From contig JAUIET010000009.1 of the NCBI GenBank assembly GCA_030429735.1, positions 62,001-126,000 of the forward strand: a DNA stretch of 64,000 nt. Direction: 5' to 3'. Position numbers and translations under genes: made by a program. Shown one piece after another: positions 61,470 through 64,000 of this stretch; positions within the stretch are counted from its first letter, which is position 1, and each line of letters opens with the position of its first letter. The notes beneath the pieces are model-generated. The model saw only the letters and a list, made by a program, of their open reading frames with translations. It had not been told where the DNA came from and made no database searches. The DNA is from Gammaproteobacteria bacterium. GTDB taxonomy: Bacteria > Pseudomonadota > Gammaproteobacteria > Pseudomonadales > JAUIET01.

Positions 61470-62609
61470 TTATGCGTCGTAGTGGTTTTTGATGGCTTCG
61501 TTGACGAGCTCACCGTCGCGGGTAATGAGGCAGCCCTGAATAATGTCGTCTTCTGCATTGAGCACGAGGCCGGCGTCGCCTTCCTTATCCCAAAATTCGT
61601 CGACCAGATTGAACAGGTTAGCGGAATACATTTCGCTGGCGTTACGGCTGACTTCCGAGGGCAGGTTGCCCATGCCGATCACTGAAACGCCGTTAATGTC
61701 GACTATTTCACCCAGCTTTGAACCTTCCACGTTACCGCCAGACTCTACCGCCATGTCGACAACGACACTGCCGGGGCGCATGTCTTCTATCATGTCTTTG
61801 GTGACTATCACGGGAGCTTTGCGGCCAAACAATTGCGCTGTGGTGATCACAATATCGGATTGCGCGATCACTTTCTTCTGGCCCTGCTTCTGCAATTCCA
61901 GCTGCTCTTCGGTCAGCGCCTTGGCGTAGCCGTCTTTGGTCTGGCCCGTTTCACCGAGGTCAATTTCAACGAATTTGCCGCCCAATGAGCGAACTTGCTC
62001 GGCAACCACCGGGCGGGTGTCAAATGCTTCAACGCGGGCGCCAAGCCGCTTGGCAGTCGCTATTGCCTGCAGACCGGCCACGCCGGCGCCAATAACAAAG
62101 ACCCTTGCTGGCGCAATAGTACCGGCCGGTGTCATCATCATTGGAAGAATTTTGTTGAGTTGCTTTGCAGCGAGAATCACCATTACGTAGCCAGCAAGAT
62201 TCGCTTGCGAGCTCAAGGCGTCCATTTTCTGTGCGCGAGTAGTGCGAGGAATCATCTCCATGCTGATCGCGTTGATACCGGCTTTGCACAAGCTTTCAAC
62301 CAGTTTGCGTTCGTTGTAGGGGTCGAGGTAGCTGACGTGAATGCAGCCTTTTTTCAGCTTCTTCACTTCGGAAGCTTCTGGCTTACGTAATCGCAAAATC
62401 ACGTCGGATTCGCTCAGCAATTTGTTGCGGTCTTTCACCACAGTGGCGCCAGCGTCTGCATATTCCTGATCGGCGAACCCGGCTGCCTCTCCCAGGCCGC
62501 TTTCAACAACCAATTGGGCGCCCAGTGCGCATAGCCGTTTGGCATTCTGAGGGATGACTGCGCAGCGCAGTTCACCGTCAGCGGATTCCTTTGGAACTCC
62601 AATCTGCAT
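61470..62609 (-). CDS. pntAa: NAD(P) transhydrogenase subunit alpha part 1 (NAD-binding)
   Basis: A 379-residue soluble NAD(H) domain: IGVPKESADGELRCAVIPQ, VFVIGAGVAGLQAIATAKRLGARVEAFDTRP (Rossmann) and GSVVVDMAVESGGNVEGS. ATG 62609 has GGTGGAG at 7 nt and gives the conserved N-terminus; the frame reaches 62654 without support. First gene of the pntAa-pntAb-pntB operon. Confidence 0.95.
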   Translation of the reverse strand: MQIGVPKESADGELRCAVIPQNAKRLCALGAQLVVESGLGEAAGFADQEYADAGATVVKDRNKLLSESDVILRLRKPEASEVKKLKKGCIHVSYLDPYNERKLVESLCKAGINAISMEMIPRTTRAQKMDALSSQANLAGYVMVILAAKQLNKILPMMMTPAGTIAPARVFVIGAGVAGLQAIATAKRLGARVEAFDTRPVVAEQVRSLGGKFVEIDLGETGQTKDGYAKALTEEQLELQKQGQKKVIAQSDIVITTAQLFGRKAPVIVTKDMIEDMRPGSVVVDMAVESGGNVEGSKLGEIVDINGVSVIGMGNLPSEVSRNASEMYSANLFNLVDEFWDKEGDAGLVLNAEDDIIQGCLITRDGELVNEAIKNHYDA

Positions 62610-62781
62610 ATTTTTCTCCACCATATGTTGCAGGAAGGCGTTCATGGCAATCACTAACGGCCATAAACGGAGCGCGACAGTTTACTCATTTTCTTCCAAT
62701 GGTCGAGTAAAATTAGATAAGCGCAATCCAATTCTTAGTATTGGTGCATCATATATTGTTTGTAAAACAATAAGTTAAATT

Positions 62782-62809
62782 AAGCATCTAAATATTATAT
62801 TAGGTGCTT
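62782..62809 (-). terminator. Hairpin over the stop of the DUF1214 gene
   Basis: AAGCATCTAA/TTAGGTGCTT (one G-T) around an AT-rich loop, overlapping the stop at 62802-62800. A weak T-rich tract follows on the minus strand. It separates this gene from the pnt operon, which has its own AT-rich upstream region (62610-62781). Confidence 0.4.
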
Positions 62810-63951
62810 GGTCGGCTCTTGAAGTGTTCTCTTACCTGCTCAATTTTCATCAGTGTGCAGCGTGGGGTTTCTATGTTTTCCTGGGCCAGAAGAAAGCGGC
62901 AGTAAATCGTGCCATAGCGGCGGCCTTCCGTGTGCAACCAGTGTTTATGGCCTGGGTCTTCGTGGGCGATGACAATGCTGAACGACCGGTCTGTGCCAAG
63001 TTGCAGTTGCCTGAGGTTCAGACCAACTTGTCGAAATCGATGATCAAAAGTCTGCAGGTAGCGATTCCACAAGGTGATGTTTGCGTAGCGGCATTCAGGT
63101 ATGACACCTTCGATTAAAAGCGCTTCGTCCTCACTCAAGACGAACGGGCAAGCCGCGTAGGCAGCATCAACCGCGCCGAACCCGCCGCCATCGGAGTTTT
63201 GCCATGTGCGTGGTTGCGGCAAGCTGTTGGGGGTAAGCGAAAACCAATTTGGCACGCTGTCGGCACTCTGCAGCGGTCGATTCACTGTGTGACCCTTGAT
63301 ATAGCCGATCACTGTGTTGAGTTTTTCAGCAAATCGCTCACCACTTAGCGGTAGCGGCGGTTCACAGGGTGTCGCCGTTGCGATGCTGATAATCGGGTTC
63401 ACCTCCGGGTCGGACACAGCCGCGCGCTCATTCATGAAATAGTGGCGGGTAATTACGCAGATAGTGTTGTCGTCTGTGTACATCCAGTTGCCGTCTTGCT
63501 CGTCGGGGCTGAGTACTATCTCGTAACTACCATCGTCGTTGAATTCGATGAAGTTGTCGTTCAACTCACTCACCACGCCGCTTCCCCAGAGCGAGTCGCG
63601 TTCTCCAGTGTGCACGGTAAAGGATATGTATACCTCGCCGGTTCTGCGGCCCTTTATCCGGTATTCACGGTGCCCGTTGATCGGCGCAAAATACACATAG
63701 TGGTCTGGGCCATCACCTCCAAATTTCTGACTGGGTGTAATCAAGTTGCTGAAGTGGGGCGCGTTCTCATCGTTGTCCAACGCGATTTCCAGGCCAACTT
63801 TCATCAAGTGGGTAAGGTAATGCTGGCCTTCAGCGATGTCGGCCTCGCTGCTTATTCCGCGCGCATCGCATAGATAATCCACGTCGATGTCCTTCAATGC
63901 GTCCAAAAAATCGTGAAAAGCGCGGCGACTGAGCGGGGGAGTGCCTGGCAT
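62800..63951 (-). CDS. DUF1214-type protein (cytoplasmic paralogue)
   Basis: A 383-residue protein: FHDFLDALKDIDVDYLCDARG at the N-terminus without signal peptide, VYFAPINGHREYRIKGRRTGEVYISFTVH, and the C-terminal LIEGVIPECRYANITLWNRYLQTFDH and IVIAHEDPGHKHWLHTEGRRYG. It aligns block by block with the lipoprotein at 52045-53316. GAGGACACCAGC precedes ATG 63951. The chain is complete in the window; genes further upstream are not visible. Confidence 0.8.
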   Translation of the reverse strand: MPGTPPLSRRAFHDFLDALKDIDVDYLCDARGISSEADIAEGQHYLTHLMKVGLEIALDNDENAPHFSNLITPSQKFGGDGPDHYVYFAPINGHREYRIKGRRTGEVYISFTVHTGERDSLWGSGVVSELNDNFIEFNDDGSYEIVLSPDEQDGNWMYTDDNTICVITRHYFMNERAAVSDPEVNPIISIATATPCEPPLPLSGERFAEKLNTVIGYIKGHTVNRPLQSADSVPNWFSLTPNSLPQPRTWQNSDGGGFGAVDAAYAACPFVLSEDEALLIEGVIPECRYANITLWNRYLQTFDHRFRQVGLNLRQLQLGTDRSFSIVIAHEDPGHKHWLHTEGRRYGTIYCRFLLAQENIETPRCTLMKIEQVREHFKSRPST

Positions 63952-64000
63952 GCTGGTGTCCTCTGCAGTGAGTGGTTGAGGGTGAGCATACCTTGACTTG

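Noticed and set aside
1-64000. CRISPR array, prophage, toxin-antitoxin or restriction cassette
   Set aside because: No regularly spaced repeats, phage genes or recognised defence domains were seen on either strand.

Overview
The window looks like chromosomal DNA from a free-living, probably marine, gammaproteobacterium. Support for this is a finR/fpr-type divergent pair, feoAB, pntAa-pntAb-pntB, a single-chain gcvP and a PAS-GGDEF-EAL protein. Catabolic genes often seen in the OM60/Halieaceae-Cellvibrionales neighbourhood are also present: sulfotransferases, haloalkane dehalogenase, P450, amidohydrolase, BphC-like dioxygenase and DUF1214 proteins. The taxon is inferred from gene content, not from a marker gene. 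Coding density is high, and there is no prophage, CRISPR array, rRNA or intact transposase.

Layout. 1-4.4 kb: end of a sulfotransferase gene, a quinone oxidoreductase-like enzyme, a DUF3604 lipoprotein and an NTF2-like protein. 4.4-7.3 kb (minus): pxpC/pxpB without pxpA, a possible small gene remnant, a SprA-like HExxH protein and a short flagellar-rod-like protein. 7.5-12.5 kb: a complete oligopeptide ABC importer (SBP, two permeases, fused double ATPase). 12.8-15.3 kb: a zinc-ribbon protein facing an overlapping sulfotransferase/haloalkane dehalogenase pair. 15.3-21.6 kb: gcvT-gcvP-avtA, divergent from a LysR gene. 21.7-25.7 kb: amt with a sigma-54 promoter, tRNA-Ala(GGC), a class V aminotransferase and a divergent Lrp regulator. 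25.8-28.2 kb: acr3 arsenite pump, coiled-coil protein and a decayed lrp fragment.

28.2-38.7 kb is the most distinctive region. Six co-oriented genes form two paralogous sets of circularly permuted ATP-grasp, alpha-E and transglutaminase-like proteins: ATP-grasp, alpha-E, a 1118-residue transglutaminase-DUF2126 protein, a fused ATP-grasp/alpha-E protein and two smaller transglutaminases. This is the layout of a predicted peptide-ligation/tagging system with no proven substrate. A 271-bp nested-palindrome element is inserted before the last gene.

38.8-49.5 kb: DUF1428, aminotransferase, a small basic protein, a histone H1-like Lys/Ala protein, an SNF-family transporter, BphC-like dioxygenase, PAS-GGDEF-EAL, a VOC protein and two tandem AarF/UbiB kinases. 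49.5-53.3 kb: Fur-box-preceded feoAB and a DUF1214 lipoprotein. 53.7-59.3 kb: P450, acetyltransferase, LysR/fpr pair, TerB-like protein and amidohydrolase. 59.8-64 kb (minus): the pnt operon and a second DUF1214 protein.

A second theme is non-coding repeats. Four elements of about 100 bp (53.36-53.63 and 59.41-59.71 kb) share a conserved core and a GTCCCT-type loop but have unrelated outer stem sequences, each self-complementary. A separate family with CTAGTGTCCCTT ends occurs at 26.9, 57.4-57.5 and 59.7 kb. Both the 271-bp element and the 57.4-kb element start at the CTAG that contains the TAG stop codon of the gene before them.
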